NCBI RefSeq assembly: GCF_001704115.1
Contig: NZ_CP016895.1
Span: 2,976,001-3,040,000, forward strand
Direction of reading: 5' to 3'
Length of the DNA stretch: 64,000 nt
From: Acinetobacter larvae
GTDB taxonomy: Bacteria; Pseudomonadota; Gammaproteobacteria; Pseudomonadales; Moraxellaceae
Shown: in pieces, positions 26,255 to 34,494 of the stretch
Position numbering within the stretch: the first letter of the stretch is position 1
How the letters are laid out: each line of letters begins with the position of its first letter
The notes under the pieces: model-generated
Database searches by the model: none
Told to the model about the DNA's origin: nothing
Seen by the model: the letters and a program-made list of their open reading frames with translations, nothing else
Program-made: the position numbers and the translations under genes

Positions 26255-26623
26255 ATGGACGACTTAAAAAAAATCGACTGGACCGCTTGGCTGTTTATGT
26301 TAGGACTCATCGTGCTGTTTCGTGAAACAGCCGTATGGGTCATGACACAATTTCATGTTCCAGAACTGGGTAATCTGGTGGGACTCCTGGCATTGTTGAT
26401 GTGTTTACTGGTTTATCGTCGCTTTCAACGTATTCCCACACGCATCCTCGACACCAACAACACCCTCATGAAAGAAAGTGCTTTTGCCTTTCTTCCGGTT
26501 TGTGCAGGCTCATTAATCACACTCTTTCACATGAAAGACATCCCCGTCTTTCTGTTTATTATGGTAGTCAGCACACTTATTCCACTTTGGGTCTATGCCC
26601 AGATGGCAAAGAAATGGTTATAG
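26255..26623 (+). CDS. CidA/LrgA family membrane protein
   Basis: A 122-residue protein with four hydrophobic helices, of the holin-like CidA/LrgA type. It is immediately followed, 10 bases later, by the partner LrgB-type gene. Pairs of this kind affect murein hydrolase activity and autolysis in Staphylococcus and have been linked to pyruvate or other metabolite transport. The conserved P-E-L-G-N-LVGLL segment lies near residues 35-46. No LytSR or LysR regulator is adjacent. Confidence 0.82.
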   Translation: MDDLKKIDWTAWLFMLGLIVLFRETAVWVMTQFHVPELGNLVGLLALLMCLLVYRRFQRIPTRILDTNNTLMKESAFAFLPVCAGSLITLFHMKDIPVFLFIMVVSTLIPLWVYAQMAKKWL

Positions 26624-26633
26624 GAGTCTCAGC

Positions 26634-27302
26634 ATGTTCAGTACTTTGATCGGCTTTATGATCACGTTATTTGCCTATTTGTGTGCCAAACCCATCAACA
26701 AAAAACTACCACAAATCCCAGTCATTGTGATCAGTATGATCTTTGTGGTCGTGCTGCTATTGCTGTTTAAAATTCCTTATGAGCAATATCAACAAGACGT
26801 CAACACACTGTTTAATCATTTATTGGGCTATGTGACTGTTGCCTTGGCGATTCCACTCGCCACAATGCGTTATGACGATTTACCCCTCAAAGCCATGCTG
26901 GGCATTTTACTCTTTGCCAGCTTTAGTGCGGTCGCCATTCCAATGAGTTTGGCTTATCTATTACACATTGCCCAGCCAGATATCATGGCTTATGCAACTC
27001 GTGCTGTGACGACACCGATTGCAATTAATATTGCACACCTCCTCAACTCTCCGATCAGCCTGACGATTTTGATTGTCATTTTATCGGGTTTAATTGGCGC
27101 TGCCTTTTCACCATTCATCCTTAGAAATATCAATGATGAACGTGCATCTGGTTTAGCACTCGGTCTGGCAGCACATGCCATTGGTACTGCACAAGCCTGG
27201 CAGCGCGGCTCAATTGCGGGACGTTATGCTGCCTTTGGCATGGCTGTAAATGCAGTATTTACAGCCATTTGGCTGCCACTCTTTATACATTTTCTGCAAT
27301 AA
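26634..27302 (+). CDS. LrgB family membrane protein
   Basis: A 222-residue protein with about six to seven helices, starting at ATG 26634 with AGGAG upstream. Typical LrgB features are the central RAVTTPIAINIA (about residue 122) and the C-terminal GLALGLAAHAIGTAQAW (about 180-196). It is the partner of the preceding LrgA-type gene. A bidirectional terminator separates it from apaH. Confidence 0.88.
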   Translation: MFSTLIGFMITLFAYLCAKPINKKLPQIPVIVISMIFVVVLLLLFKIPYEQYQQDVNTLFNHLLGYVTVALAIPLATMRYDDLPLKAMLGILLFASFSAVAIPMSLAYLLHIAQPDIMAYATRAVTTPIAINIAHLLNSPISLTILIVILSGLIGAAFSPFILRNINDERASGLALGLAAHAIGTAQAWQRGSIAGRYAAFGMAVNAVFTAIWLPLFIHFLQ

Positions 27303-27366
27303 CGCCTAGCTTGCTGGATGTATTGCAGATCATCTGATCAAGACTCAAAATCATATTGAGTACAAC

Positions 27367-27399
27367 AAAAAAATAGGCGTTTAAAGCGCCTATTTTTTT
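27367..27399. terminator. Bidirectional terminator between lrgB-type gene and apaH
   Basis: Arms AAAAAAATAGGCG (27367-27379) and CGCCTATTTTTTT (27387-27399) form a 13-bp perfect stem with T runs for both directions. Confidence 0.92.
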
Positions 27400-27464
27400 G
27401 AGATTCAAGGTGAAAATTTATGTTTAAATCTGGGTCGATTTCGCAATAAACGGACCTAAAAGCC

Positions 27465-28310
27465 TTAGCTCATCGGATTGGTCACCTGAAAACACTGCTG
27501 ATCTTCTAAACGATAAGCCACCAAGTGCTGCCCCCAAACACAACCCCCATCGACATTTTGAATACGCGCGGAGATACGCAAGGCCGCCAAAGCTGCCCAG
27601 TGACCAAAGATAATCTGCCGTTGTTGTGTTGCCAAGGACGGATAATCAAACCACGGAGCAAAACCCTCTGGCATCGGCTGATCCAGTTGATCTTTAAAAT
27701 CAAACTCTAGGCGCCCTACTGCATCGGTTAAACGCATCCGTGTTAAATAATTGGTAATACAGCGTAAACGCGCCTGTCCCTGTAACTGTTCATCCCATAG
27801 ATTCGGACTTTCACCATACATCTCAGCCAAAAAAGCATCGAGCACCGCATAATCTTCACTACGCAATACCGCTTCAACTTCTTGTGCCAAACGCTGCGTC
27901 GTTGCCACATCCCAAATACACGGAATACCAGCATGGGTTAAAATAGTCTGCTCATTGGGACATAAGCACAAGGGTTGTCGTCTCAACCAGTCAATCAACT
28001 CATCGCTGTCAATGGCATTGATCACATCAGCAATGTGATCTTTTTCTTTGATTTTTTTTATGCCACGCGCACATGCCAACAGGTGTAGATCATGATTGCC
28101 CAGCACAGTTGCCGCTGCATTTCGTTCAACCAGTTTTTTAATAAAACGCAATGCACCCACAGAGTTTTCACCACGCGCCACCAAGTCCCCCGCAAACCAA
28201 ATAAAGTCTTGCTCAGGGTCAAATGCGATGTGTTTCAATAAGGCTTTTAAGGCTTCAAAACAGCCTTGTACATCGCCAATGACATAGTTATAACGGTTAT
28301 AACGCGCCAT
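27465..28310 (-). CDS. apaH: Diadenosine tetraphosphatase (symmetrical)
   Basis: ApaH (281 aa) splits Ap4A to two ADP and can remove Np4 caps from RNA. The phosphoesterase motifs are IGDVQGCFEAL (about residue 12), FAGDLVARGENS (about 40) and LGNHDLHLLA (about 71). Its ATG follows the rsmA stop with no gap (TAAATG), so the two are co-translated. In E. coli the order is ksgA-apaG-apaH; apaG is absent here. Confidence 0.95.
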   Translation of the reverse strand: MARYNRYNYVIGDVQGCFEALKALLKHIAFDPEQDFIWFAGDLVARGENSVGALRFIKKLVERNAAATVLGNHDLHLLACARGIKKIKEKDHIADVINAIDSDELIDWLRRQPLCLCPNEQTILTHAGIPCIWDVATTQRLAQEVEAVLRSEDYAVLDAFLAEMYGESPNLWDEQLQGQARLRCITNYLTRMRLTDAVGRLEFDFKDQLDQPMPEGFAPWFDYPSLATQQRQIIFGHWAALAALRISARIQNVDGGCVWGQHLVAYRLEDQQCFQVTNPMS

Positions 28311-29123
28311 TTATTTCACCATGTGGTCTGACAATGCCACAAAGTCGGCCATTGCCAAGGTTTCTGGGCGTGCCATCGGATCAATTCCAGTCTGTTCAAA
28401 AGCATCTTCACCTAACATGCCTTTGAGACTATTGCGTAAAGTTTTGCGACGCTGGGTAAAAACATGCCCAACTAAACGAGACAAGGCTCGTTCATCTTGT
28501 GCCACGATAGGTTTTTCGGCATAAGGTTCTAAACGAAATACAGCACTGGTGACTTTCGGTGGCGGGTTAAAGGCACCACGCGGTACTTCAAATAAAAAAG
28601 TGGCTTTACAATAATATTGGATCATGACCGATAAACGACCATATTCCTTGCTATTAGGAGCGGCTGTAATCCGTTCAACCACTTCCTTTTGCAGCATAAA
28701 ATGCATGTCTTTAATATGACTACCAAATTCTAATAAATGAAAAAGCAGCGGCGTTGAAATATTATAGGGCAAGTTCCCCACAATTCTTACAGGTTGATTT
28801 TCTCGAAATTGTTGTGAGAAATCATACTTCAAGGCATCGGCTTCAATAATCGTCAAGCGTTCTGGATGAGGAACACGCTTCGGTAAACCTGCTGCCAAAT
28901 CACGGTCTAATTCAATCACCGTCAACGCTTCACTTTCAGCATTTAACGGTGCGGTTAATGCGGCTAAACCCGGACCAATCTCAATTAAGTGATCGCCTGA
29001 ACGCGGACTAACAGCACGGACAATTTTGGCAATCACCTGTTGATCATGTAAGAAGTTCTGACCAAAACGCTTACGCGTATGATGCCCTTCATCTTTGGGG
29101 TTTAGGGCATTAATCTGATACAT
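28311..29123 (-). CDS. rsmA: 16S rRNA (adenine1518/1519-N6) dimethyltransferase
   Basis: RsmA/KsgA (270 aa) dimethylates two adenines in helix 45 of 16S rRNA late in 30S assembly. Motifs: N-terminal RFGQNFLHDQ (about 18), SAM motif I LIEIGPGLAALT (about 46), and catalytic NLPYNISTPLL (about 118). It sits between pdxA and apaH as in other gammaproteobacteria, with 114 bases to pdxA. Confidence 0.96.
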   Translation of the reverse strand: MYQINALNPKDEGHHTRKRFGQNFLHDQQVIAKIVRAVSPRSGDHLIEIGPGLAALTAPLNAESEALTVIELDRDLAAGLPKRVPHPERLTIIEADALKYDFSQQFRENQPVRIVGNLPYNISTPLLFHLLEFGSHIKDMHFMLQKEVVERITAAPNSKEYGRLSVMIQYYCKATFLFEVPRGAFNPPPKVTSAVFRLEPYAEKPIVAQDERALSRLVGHVFTQRRKTLRNSLKGMLGEDAFEQTGIDPMARPETLAMADFVALSDHMVK

Positions 29124-29237
29124 ATATTATTTCCAAACTCATTAAAAAATTGCCAACTCGGCAAGTGCTGATTTGATCAGGCGATGCACGTGGCGACGCC
29201 AATACCGCCCACCAAAATCAGCACGCTACAACAGGTT

Positions 29238-30218
29238 TTAAGGCATAACCATTGGTTCAGCTAGCTGTAATGCTAAATCTACCGCAATCGCAAGACTTGA
29301 ACTCTTTGCCAACCCCGTCGCCGCCAAAGACAAGGCAGTACCATGGTCGACTGACGTGCGAATAAAAGGCAAGCCCAGTGTAATGTTAATTGCTTCACCA
29401 AAACCTTGCGATTTTAACACAGGTAAACCTTGATCGTGATACATCGCCAATACCGCATCCGCATGTTGTAAGTGTTCCGGGCTAAAGAGGGTATCTGCTG
29501 GTAAACAATCACTAATCGCCAAACCTTGTGCTTGGTAGCGCGCCAGAACAGGATTGATAATCTCTATTTCTTCACGCCCCAAATAACCGGATTCCCCGGC
29601 ATGCGGGTTTAGACCACAGACCAAGATTCTAGGCGATTTAATTTTAAATTTTTGTTGTAGATCATGTACTAAAATATCAATGACTTGCTCCAAACGCTGT
29701 GCTGTAATTGCATCGGCAACTTGGCGCAATGGCAAGTGTGTGGTCACAAGCGCCACCCGTAGGCTTTGGGTGGCAAGCATCATAACTACACGTGCCACTG
29801 CTGCACAGGCTTGAAAAAACTCGGTATGACCACTAAAAGCAATGCCCGCGTCATTGATCACAGATTTTTGTACTGGTGCCGTCACGACCCCAACACTACG
29901 CCCTTGTAATGCATAATCTGCTGCCTGTTGTAACTGTGCCAAGACATAGTGCGCATTGGCTGGATTTAATTGACCAGCCTGTACAGCCTCAGCCAGTGCA
30001 ATATGTTCAACATATAACTGCCCTTTCTCCGCAGCGGTTGTCTGACCATGATAACGAAGCAATTCAACCTGTTGCCCCAACTGCTGGGCACGTTGTTGCA
30101 GTAAATTTAGATCTGCAAGAACCACGACTGGACGTGCATACCATTGTTTCGCCAGATCCAAACAGATGTCTGGTCCAATCCCTGCTGGTTCACCACTGGT
30201 CACATATAAAGGAAGCAT
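29238..30218 (-). CDS. pdxA: 4-hydroxythreonine-4-phosphate dehydrogenase
   Basis: PdxA (326 aa) oxidises 4-phosphohydroxythreonine in the DXP-dependent pyridoxal phosphate pathway. The start TSGEPAGIGPD (about 7), SGHTEFFQ (about 133), the metal-site NPHAGESGYLG (about 205) and YHDQGLPVLKSQGFG (about 258) are diagnostic. The usual upstream surA is not seen; instead a 14-bp perfect inverted repeat and the rplM promoter region follow. Confidence 0.95.
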   Translation of the reverse strand: MLPLYVTSGEPAGIGPDICLDLAKQWYARPVVVLADLNLLQQRAQQLGQQVELLRYHGQTTAAEKGQLYVEHIALAEAVQAGQLNPANAHYVLAQLQQAADYALQGRSVGVVTAPVQKSVINDAGIAFSGHTEFFQACAAVARVVMMLATQSLRVALVTTHLPLRQVADAITAQRLEQVIDILVHDLQQKFKIKSPRILVCGLNPHAGESGYLGREEIEIINPVLARYQAQGLAISDCLPADTLFSPEHLQHADAVLAMYHDQGLPVLKSQGFGEAINITLGLPFIRTSVDHGTALSLAATGLAKSSSLAIAVDLALQLAEPMVMP

Positions 30219-30259
30219 ATTCTGTTGACCCTCGTAGCATTATTGACGACATTGACGAT

Positions 30260-30296
30260 GATGAGATTCATGATGATGACATTCATGAATCTCATC
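30260..30296. other. 14-bp perfect inverted repeat upstream of pdxA
   Basis: Arms GATGAGATTCATGA (30260-30273) and TCATGAATCTCATC (30283-30296) with a 9-base gap. It is 42 bases upstream of the pdxA start, so it would be in the leader RNA or an operator. Confidence 0.8.
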
Positions 30297-30488
30297 AGGC
30301 TATTCGCCCCAATTATAAGCGCTATACGTTGAAAGCACAGTAGTTTGCCAATGATTTCTTGCAAGAGATGGTATGAGTAATTGTTAGTTTGCTATGCGCA
30401 ATTCTTGCTTTGCCTATGTTTGAGTGCTGCTATTCGCAGCATTAAGTGAATATTACAGAAATATTTATACTCTCATGGTAGATTTACA

Positions 30489-30517
30489 TTGTGATTGGTG
30501 GCAATTTCGTTTAGAAT
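30489..30517 (+). promoter_or_regulatory. Predicted sigma-70 promoter of rplM-rpsI
   Basis: TTGTGA at 30489-30494 and TAGAAT at 30512-30517 are separated by 17 bases. The expected start is about 55 bases before ATG of rplM. Confidence 0.65.
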
Positions 30518-30531
30518 CTCGACTCCATTTT

Positions 30532-30557
30532 GTTTGGATGAAGTCATTCGTCCAAAC
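30532..30557 (+). promoter_or_regulatory. rplM leader hairpin
   Basis: GTTTGGATGA (30532-30541) pairs with TCGTCCAAAC (30548-30557), one G-U, 6-base loop, ending 22 bases before the rplM start. In E. coli L13 represses its own mRNA through a leader structure; this hairpin is a candidate for the same role. Confidence 0.6.
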
Positions 30558-30579
30558 CAACTATAATAGGTAGTGGTTA

Positions 30580-31008
30580 ATGAAAACTCTCAGCGCTAAG
30601 CCAGCTGAAGTACAACACGACTGGTATGTTGTTGATGCTTCTGGCAAAACTTTAGGTCGCCTTGCGACTGAAATCGCTCGTCGTTTACGCGGTAAGCACA
30701 AAACTTCTTATACCCCTCACGTTGACACCGGTGACTACATCGTTGTAATCAATGCTGAACAAGTTCAAGTGACTGGTAACAAATCACTTGATAAAAAATA
30801 CTATCGCCACACTGAATTCCCAGGCGGTTTAAAAGAAACTAATTTCGAAAAATTAGTTGCTCACAAACCTGAAGAAATCTTCCAACGCGCTGTAAAAGGC
30901 ATGTTGCCTAAAGGTCCTCTTGGTTATGCAATGATCAAGAAAATGAAAGTGTACGCTGGTAGCGAGCATCCACATACTGCTCAACAGCCAAAAGTTTTGG
31001 ACATCTAA
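30580..31008 (+). CDS. rplM: 50S ribosomal protein L13
   Basis: L13 (142 aa), an early 23S rRNA-binding protein. The family opening ([11 protein letters not shown] then [19 protein letters not shown]) and [14 protein letters not shown] near residue 107 are clear. It is followed 12 bases later by rpsI, the usual pair. Confidence 0.97.
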   Translation: MKTLSAKPAEVQHDWYVVDASGKTLGRLATEIARRLRGKHKTSYTPHVDTGDYIVVINAEQVQVTGNKSLDKKYYRHTEFPGGLKETNFEKLVAHKPEEIFQRAVKGMLPKGPLGYAMIKKMKVYAGSEHPHTAQQPKVLDI

Positions 31009-31020
31009 GGGATACAGCAC

Positions 31021-31407
31021 ATGGCAACTCATTATGGTACAGGTCGCCGTAAGACCGCAACTGCACGTGTTTTCTTATCACCAGGTAATGGCAAACTCGT
31101 GATCAACAACCGTTCACTTGAGCAATATTTCGGTCGTGAAACTGCTCAAATGGTGGTTCGTCAACCTTTAGAGCTTTTAGAGTCTACTGAAAAGTATGAT
31201 CTTTACATCACTGTAAAAGGTGGTGGTATTGGTGGTCAAGCAGGCGCTATCCGTCACGGTATTACCCGTGCATTGATCGCTTCTGACGACACACTAAAAC
31301 CATCTCTACGTCAAGCTGGTTTCGTTACCCGTGACGCACGTGAAGTTGAACGTAAAAAGCTTGGTTTACGTAAAGCGCGTAAACGTCCTCAATTCTCTAA
31401 ACGTTAA
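31021..31407 (+). CDS. rpsI: 30S ribosomal protein S9
   Basis: S9 (128 aa). It has [15 protein letters not shown] at the start and the universal C-terminal tail [11 protein letters not shown], whose terminal Arg reaches the P-site tRNA. GGGATACAGCAC supplies the upstream ribosome site. It ends the operon, before a terminator. Confidence 0.97.
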   Translation: MATHYGTGRRKTATARVFLSPGNGKLVINNRSLEQYFGRETAQMVVRQPLELLESTEKYDLYITVKGGGIGGQAGAIRHGITRALIASDDTLKPSLRQAGFVTRDAREVERKKLGLRKARKRPQFSKR

Positions 31408-31428
31408 TCCGTTTACAGAACTGGACAG

Positions 31429-31458
31429 AAAAACCTCGGATTTTCCGAGGTTTTTTTT
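31429..31458 (+). terminator. Terminator after rpsI
   Basis: AAAAACCTCGGA pairs with TCCGAGGTTTTT around a short T loop and continues into eight T in total. Confidence 0.92.
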
Positions 31459-31570
31459 CATCAGAATTTTAGCTCTACCCGTAGAAAGTCGATGAAGATT
31501 GATTTGCTACCGTGCTTTTCTAGCGCAAGTTTAGTATGCTATTCAATTCACGAAGTTTAATCTTGGGAAT

Positions 31571-32224
31571 ATGTCCGTCGAAACCGCACCAGCACAAGGG
31601 ATTACTATTTATAGCCACAGTGATGACTTTCGCTCACACTGGATTCGCTATGTACTGACTGAAAAAGCGATACGCTATCATCTTATTATTGTTGATCATG
31701 AAGATGAAGATCTCGCCAGCCTCAATCCTTATAACCAACTCCCCATGTTGATTGAAAATAATCTCAAGCTCTATCACAGCCCGATTATTTCCGAATATTT
31801 AGATGATCGTTACCGCCAAAATAAACTCTACGCTGACAGCCCAGCTGCCCGTGCCGAACAAAGACAGTATATTTGGCGTTTCGAGCATGATTGGTTTAAA
31901 CTGGCTGACCATATTTTATGTCATCCTGACACCTTAGACTTAGCCGCGCAGCAACAGGCACGCCAACAACTACAAGATACTTTGATTGCACTAACACCAT
32001 TATTTCAACATTTTCCTTATTTTATGTCTGAAAATTTTACAATTTTAGACTGTATGTTAGCGCCAATTTTTATCCGGTTAAAAGCGATGGGCATTCATTT
32101 ACCCATAAAGCCATGTCGTCCGATTCATTTATATTGCCAGCGTATTTTTCAGCGCCCTGCATTTATCCAATCGATGACCGCAGAAGAAAAAAACCGTTTT
32201 GCAGCATTTATCACCAATTCATGA
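31571..32224 (+). CDS. sspA: Stringent starvation protein A (GST fold)
   Basis: SspA (217 aa) is a glutathione-S-transferase-like protein that binds RNA polymerase with sigma-70 and changes transcription in starvation. The N-terminal thioredoxin fold reads ITIYSHSDDFRSHWIRYVL and NPYNQLPMLIEN, followed by LKLYHSPIISEYLDDRY (about residue 75), and an all-helical C-terminal domain. It is directly followed by sspB, the usual arrangement after rplM-rpsI. Confidence 0.93.
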   Translation: MSVETAPAQGITIYSHSDDFRSHWIRYVLTEKAIRYHLIIVDHEDEDLASLNPYNQLPMLIENNLKLYHSPIISEYLDDRYRQNKLYADSPAARAEQRQYIWRFEHDWFKLADHILCHPDTLDLAAQQQARQQLQDTLIALTPLFQHFPYFMSENFTILDCMLAPIFIRLKAMGIHLPIKPCRPIHLYCQRIFQRPAFIQSMTAEEKNRFAAFITNS

Positions 32225-32233
32225 GTACTAGCC

Positions 32234-32665
32234 ATGTCTGAATCAACACAATTTACTCCGACCCGTCCTTATCTAGCACGTGCGATTTACCAATGGGTTT
32301 GTGATAATAACCTCACACCCTATTTATTGGTTGATGCAACAGTGGCTTATACCGATGTGCCCACACAATTTGTTAAAGATGGACAAATCGTTCTTAATAT
32401 TGCACCGCATGCAGTACATCAAATGCAAATGAGCAATGATGCCATTCATTTTTCAGCCCGCTTTTCGGGTGTCTCCACCAATATCTATGTACCATTTGCT
32501 GCGGTATTGGGTATTTATGCACGAGAAAATGGTCAAGGTTTATTTTTTGATCCAGAAGAGTATCAACATATCCAAGCACAAGAAAATACTTTAGAATCAA
32601 ATACAGCAACAACAGACACTGAAGAGCAACCGAAGAAAAAACCAACGTTAAGAATACTTGATTAA
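32234..32665 (+). CDS. sspB: ClpXP protease specificity-enhancing factor SspB
   Basis: SspB (143 aa) is the adaptor that binds ssrA-tagged proteins and tethers them to ClpXP. The N-terminal fold (PTRPYLARAIYQWVCDNN at about residues 9-26, then VNIYVPFAAVLGIYARENGQG-like region near 95) is followed by an acidic linker and a short basic C-terminal tail KKKPTLRILD, matching the ClpX-binding tail of the family. It follows sspA by 9 bases. Confidence 0.93.
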   Translation: MSESTQFTPTRPYLARAIYQWVCDNNLTPYLLVDATVAYTDVPTQFVKDGQIVLNIAPHAVHQMQMSNDAIHFSARFSGVSTNIYVPFAAVLGIYARENGQGLFFDPEEYQHIQAQENTLESNTATTDTEEQPKKKPTLRILD

Positions 32666-32683
32666 AATGTGAGGGAGAAGAAC

Positions 32684-33334
32684 ATGGCCTTTGATCTGGT
32701 TCAATACTTTGCTGGACAAATCAGGATACAAAAGCCTGAACTTTTCAAAAAAACAGCTGATCTTAGCGATCCTGAGCATATGGATCACCTCAATGCACTA
32801 CTCTTTGGCAAACTGATTCAGCTTTGGCAGCACAATCCAGCGCAGCTATATGCAGAAATTCATGCTCAAGATTTACTTTTTATTCAAGACATTGTTCGCC
32901 ATCTCACCACTTCAGCACACAATCAATCACCCTTAGCTGCTGCCGATTTCGAAGCAATTTGTAGTGAAATATTGTTATTACATTTTGCCGAACTGACCCA
33001 AATGGATCAAACTGCACATTATGGTCAAGATGGTATGCAAGAATTATTACTGGGACAAATTGAACATTTGGCTGGACAAGCGCCTGACTGGGTCTGGCAA
33101 TGTAATGAATTAACAGAACTTGTCGGCTCACAAGCAGTGCCTGAAGACACTATTTCTCTCGATGAAACCATGAAGGAGTTTAATCAAATGGTTCAGCAAC
33201 ATCACGATGATCACAGCCCAGCTATACAAGATAGTGCACCATTACAACCAACCTGGGCAAAAGTGCTTGAGCCTATTGTCGCGTTAGTGGTGTTATGGGT
33301 TCTTGCCGATGCTTTATGTAAATATGTTTTCTAA
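32684..33334 (+). CDS. Unknown protein with C-terminal membrane anchor
   Basis: A 216-residue protein from ATG at 32684, which has GAGGGAG upstream (an in-frame GTG at 32669 is less likely). It is helical and acidic, with a C-terminal hydrophobic segment (VLEPIVALVVLWVLADALCKYVF is the last 23 residues, positions split here for length: VLEPIVALVVLW / VLADALCKYVF). That layout suggests a tail anchor in the inner membrane. I do not recognise the family. It follows sspB by 18 bases and is probably in the same transcript. Confidence 0.8.
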   Translation: MAFDLVQYFAGQIRIQKPELFKKTADLSDPEHMDHLNALLFGKLIQLWQHNPAQLYAEIHAQDLLFIQDIVRHLTTSAHNQSPLAAADFEAICSEILLLHFAELTQMDQTAHYGQDGMQELLLGQIEHLAGQAPDWVWQCNELTELVGSQAVPEDTISLDETMKEFNQMVQQHHDDHSPAIQDSAPLQPTWAKVLEPIVALVVLWVLADALCKYVF

Positions 33335-33883
33335 TGCGACCCAGCGCTACTATGCATAATGCTAGCTAAGCCAAAACATACCTATCTGCCCATCTTCGCG
33401 ATGGGCAATTGTTGAAATCTAATCGTGCTTCACGCTACTCATCATAAAAACGGCCAAGGCAGACTCGCTTTAGGTTTTGGCATAGGCTATTTTGAAGGGC
33501 TCGCGGGTGACAATCAATTACACCAGCATCACGCCTAGCAACTGAGTTTTTGTTTCACCCCTACCACTTAAGGTTTCTTGATTGCTGCAAATACAGTACA
33601 TCGTTTGGAACAACAGTGTTGTTGCTCAATTTACATCGATATCTCACTACAACGGCACATCAGGTCGAATTTGCAGACCAAGCACACCTAAGCTATACCT
33701 GTACTTCCTTAAACAATAAAAGCTGTATCCAAAATTAAAATAGCCGTTTCGTTCAATTTTAAAAAATCATAACCAGACATGATCGTAACTCACAAAATGA
33801 TTGGTAGATCATGCAATGTGTCGGTAATGGTTTGAATTTCTCTTCGGCTAAACTAGACATTTTTATTTTGGGATTACAAAAGC
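33335..33883. other. 549-base gene-poor stretch left of the putative Xer module
   Basis: No complete gene is supported. It contains a small hairpin (TGCCCATC at 33387-33394, GATGGGCA at 33400-33407) that may end the sspAB transcript, and a short coding-like remnant at 33428-33538. A 62-codon frame at 33550-33738 has low-complexity content and no family signal. The region leads up to the dif-like site at 33884. Confidence 0.6.
33428..33538 (+). pseudogene. Possible gene remnant
   Basis: A 37-codon stretch containing NGQGRLALGFGIGYFEG and ending in TAG. It has a Gly/Phe-rich, protein-like composition but no start or length for a full gene, so it may be the decayed end of a lost gene. No family is assigned. 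Confidence 0.3.
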
Positions 33884-33911
33884 ATTTCGCATAACCCCCA
33901 CTATGTTATAT
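33884..33911 (+). mobile_element. Putative dif/pdif-like XerC-XerD site (left)
   Basis: A 28-bp site with XerC-type half ATTTCGCATAA (33884-33894), 6-base spacer CCCCCA and XerD-type half CTATGTTATAT (33901-33911). The second half matches the classic XerD arm TTATGTTAAAT at 9 of 11. The inner CGCATAA equals the XerC arm of E. coli dif, and ATTTCGCATAA/ATTTCGTATAA is, to my knowledge, the common XerC arm of Acinetobacter pdif sites. The stop codon of the enclosed gene lies in the XerD half. Confidence 0.7.
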
Positions 33912-34431
33912 GGGGATCAAATAGGTTGAAAATTCTTTTACCAGGATAATCGTTTAAGTACTTATATTGGCTATGTCTATAATATTCATTCCAATAACTT
34001 ACCATTCTTTGATAGGTTACAATTGTAAGATCATGATTATTATTTATAAATTCAATAAAAAATTCTTTATTTTTTTCAATAAATGGGTATATATCATTGA
34101 TGATTTCTACCACATATTCGCCAACTAACAAAAATATATAAGGGATCATAAAATCTTGAAATTCGATTTCTATAAGTTTTTTGATCATTTCTTGACGTAT
34201 ATGACCATTAGAGTGTCTAGAATAAAGACAGTAAATTATCGAAAGCTCTTGCGTTGATAAATTATTAAGCTGTGAAAAATTAGGCATATCATTATAAATT
34301 CTATAAGGAATTTCTAGAATACCTCCATTCAAGCAAACTATTCTTTCCCCTGCTCCATTAATGTCAGGTAATAAACTTTTAATGACTTCTATTGGCTGAA
34401 TAGGAAAAGCCTGTTCTAATATATTTTTCAT
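33901..34431 (-). CDS. Unknown protein carried in a putative Xer module
   Basis: A 176-residue frame from ATG at 34431 (a TTG at 34464 would give 187 residues; neither has a clear ribosome site). The protein is rich in Ile, Asn, Tyr and Phe, mostly helical by appearance, with a stretch MIPYIFLLVGEYVVEIINDI near the middle and no signal peptide. It resembles small helical-repeat proteins such as contact-system immunity proteins in composition only; I do not recognise a family. The gene is much richer in AT than its neighbours (about 30% GC by eye) and is enclosed by two inverted dif-like sites, so it was probably acquired by transfer. Confidence 0.75.
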   Translation of the reverse strand: MKNILEQAFPIQPIEVIKSLLPDINGAGERIVCLNGGILEIPYRIYNDMPNFSQLNNLSTQELSIIYCLYSRHSNGHIRQEMIKKLIEIEFQDFMIPYIFLLVGEYVVEIINDIYPFIEKNKEFFIEFINNNHDLTIVTYQRMVSYWNEYYRHSQYKYLNDYPGKRIFNLFDPHIT

Positions 34432-34494
34432 TGATTTTAATGAAATAAAAAATCCCTTTAGCAATCTACTAGTTTTTTAATGTTTCTACAATCA

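Larger units (their letters stand above)
30219..30579. other. Divergent control region between pdxA and rplM
   Basis: About 360 bases with no supported gene. It holds a 14-bp inverted repeat near the pdxA start, the rplM promoter and the rplM leader hairpin, each listed separately. A frame reading rightward through pdxA into this region is a shadow of pdxA. Confidence 0.7.

Noticed and set aside
29876-30343. 155-codon rightward frame across pdxA start
   Set aside because: Most of it is antisense to conserved pdxA sequence; the Asp/His-rich tail comes from the inverted repeat region and shows no family signal.
33550-33738. 62-codon frame near the Xer module
   Set aside because: No ribosome site, no conserved-looking segment and atypical composition.
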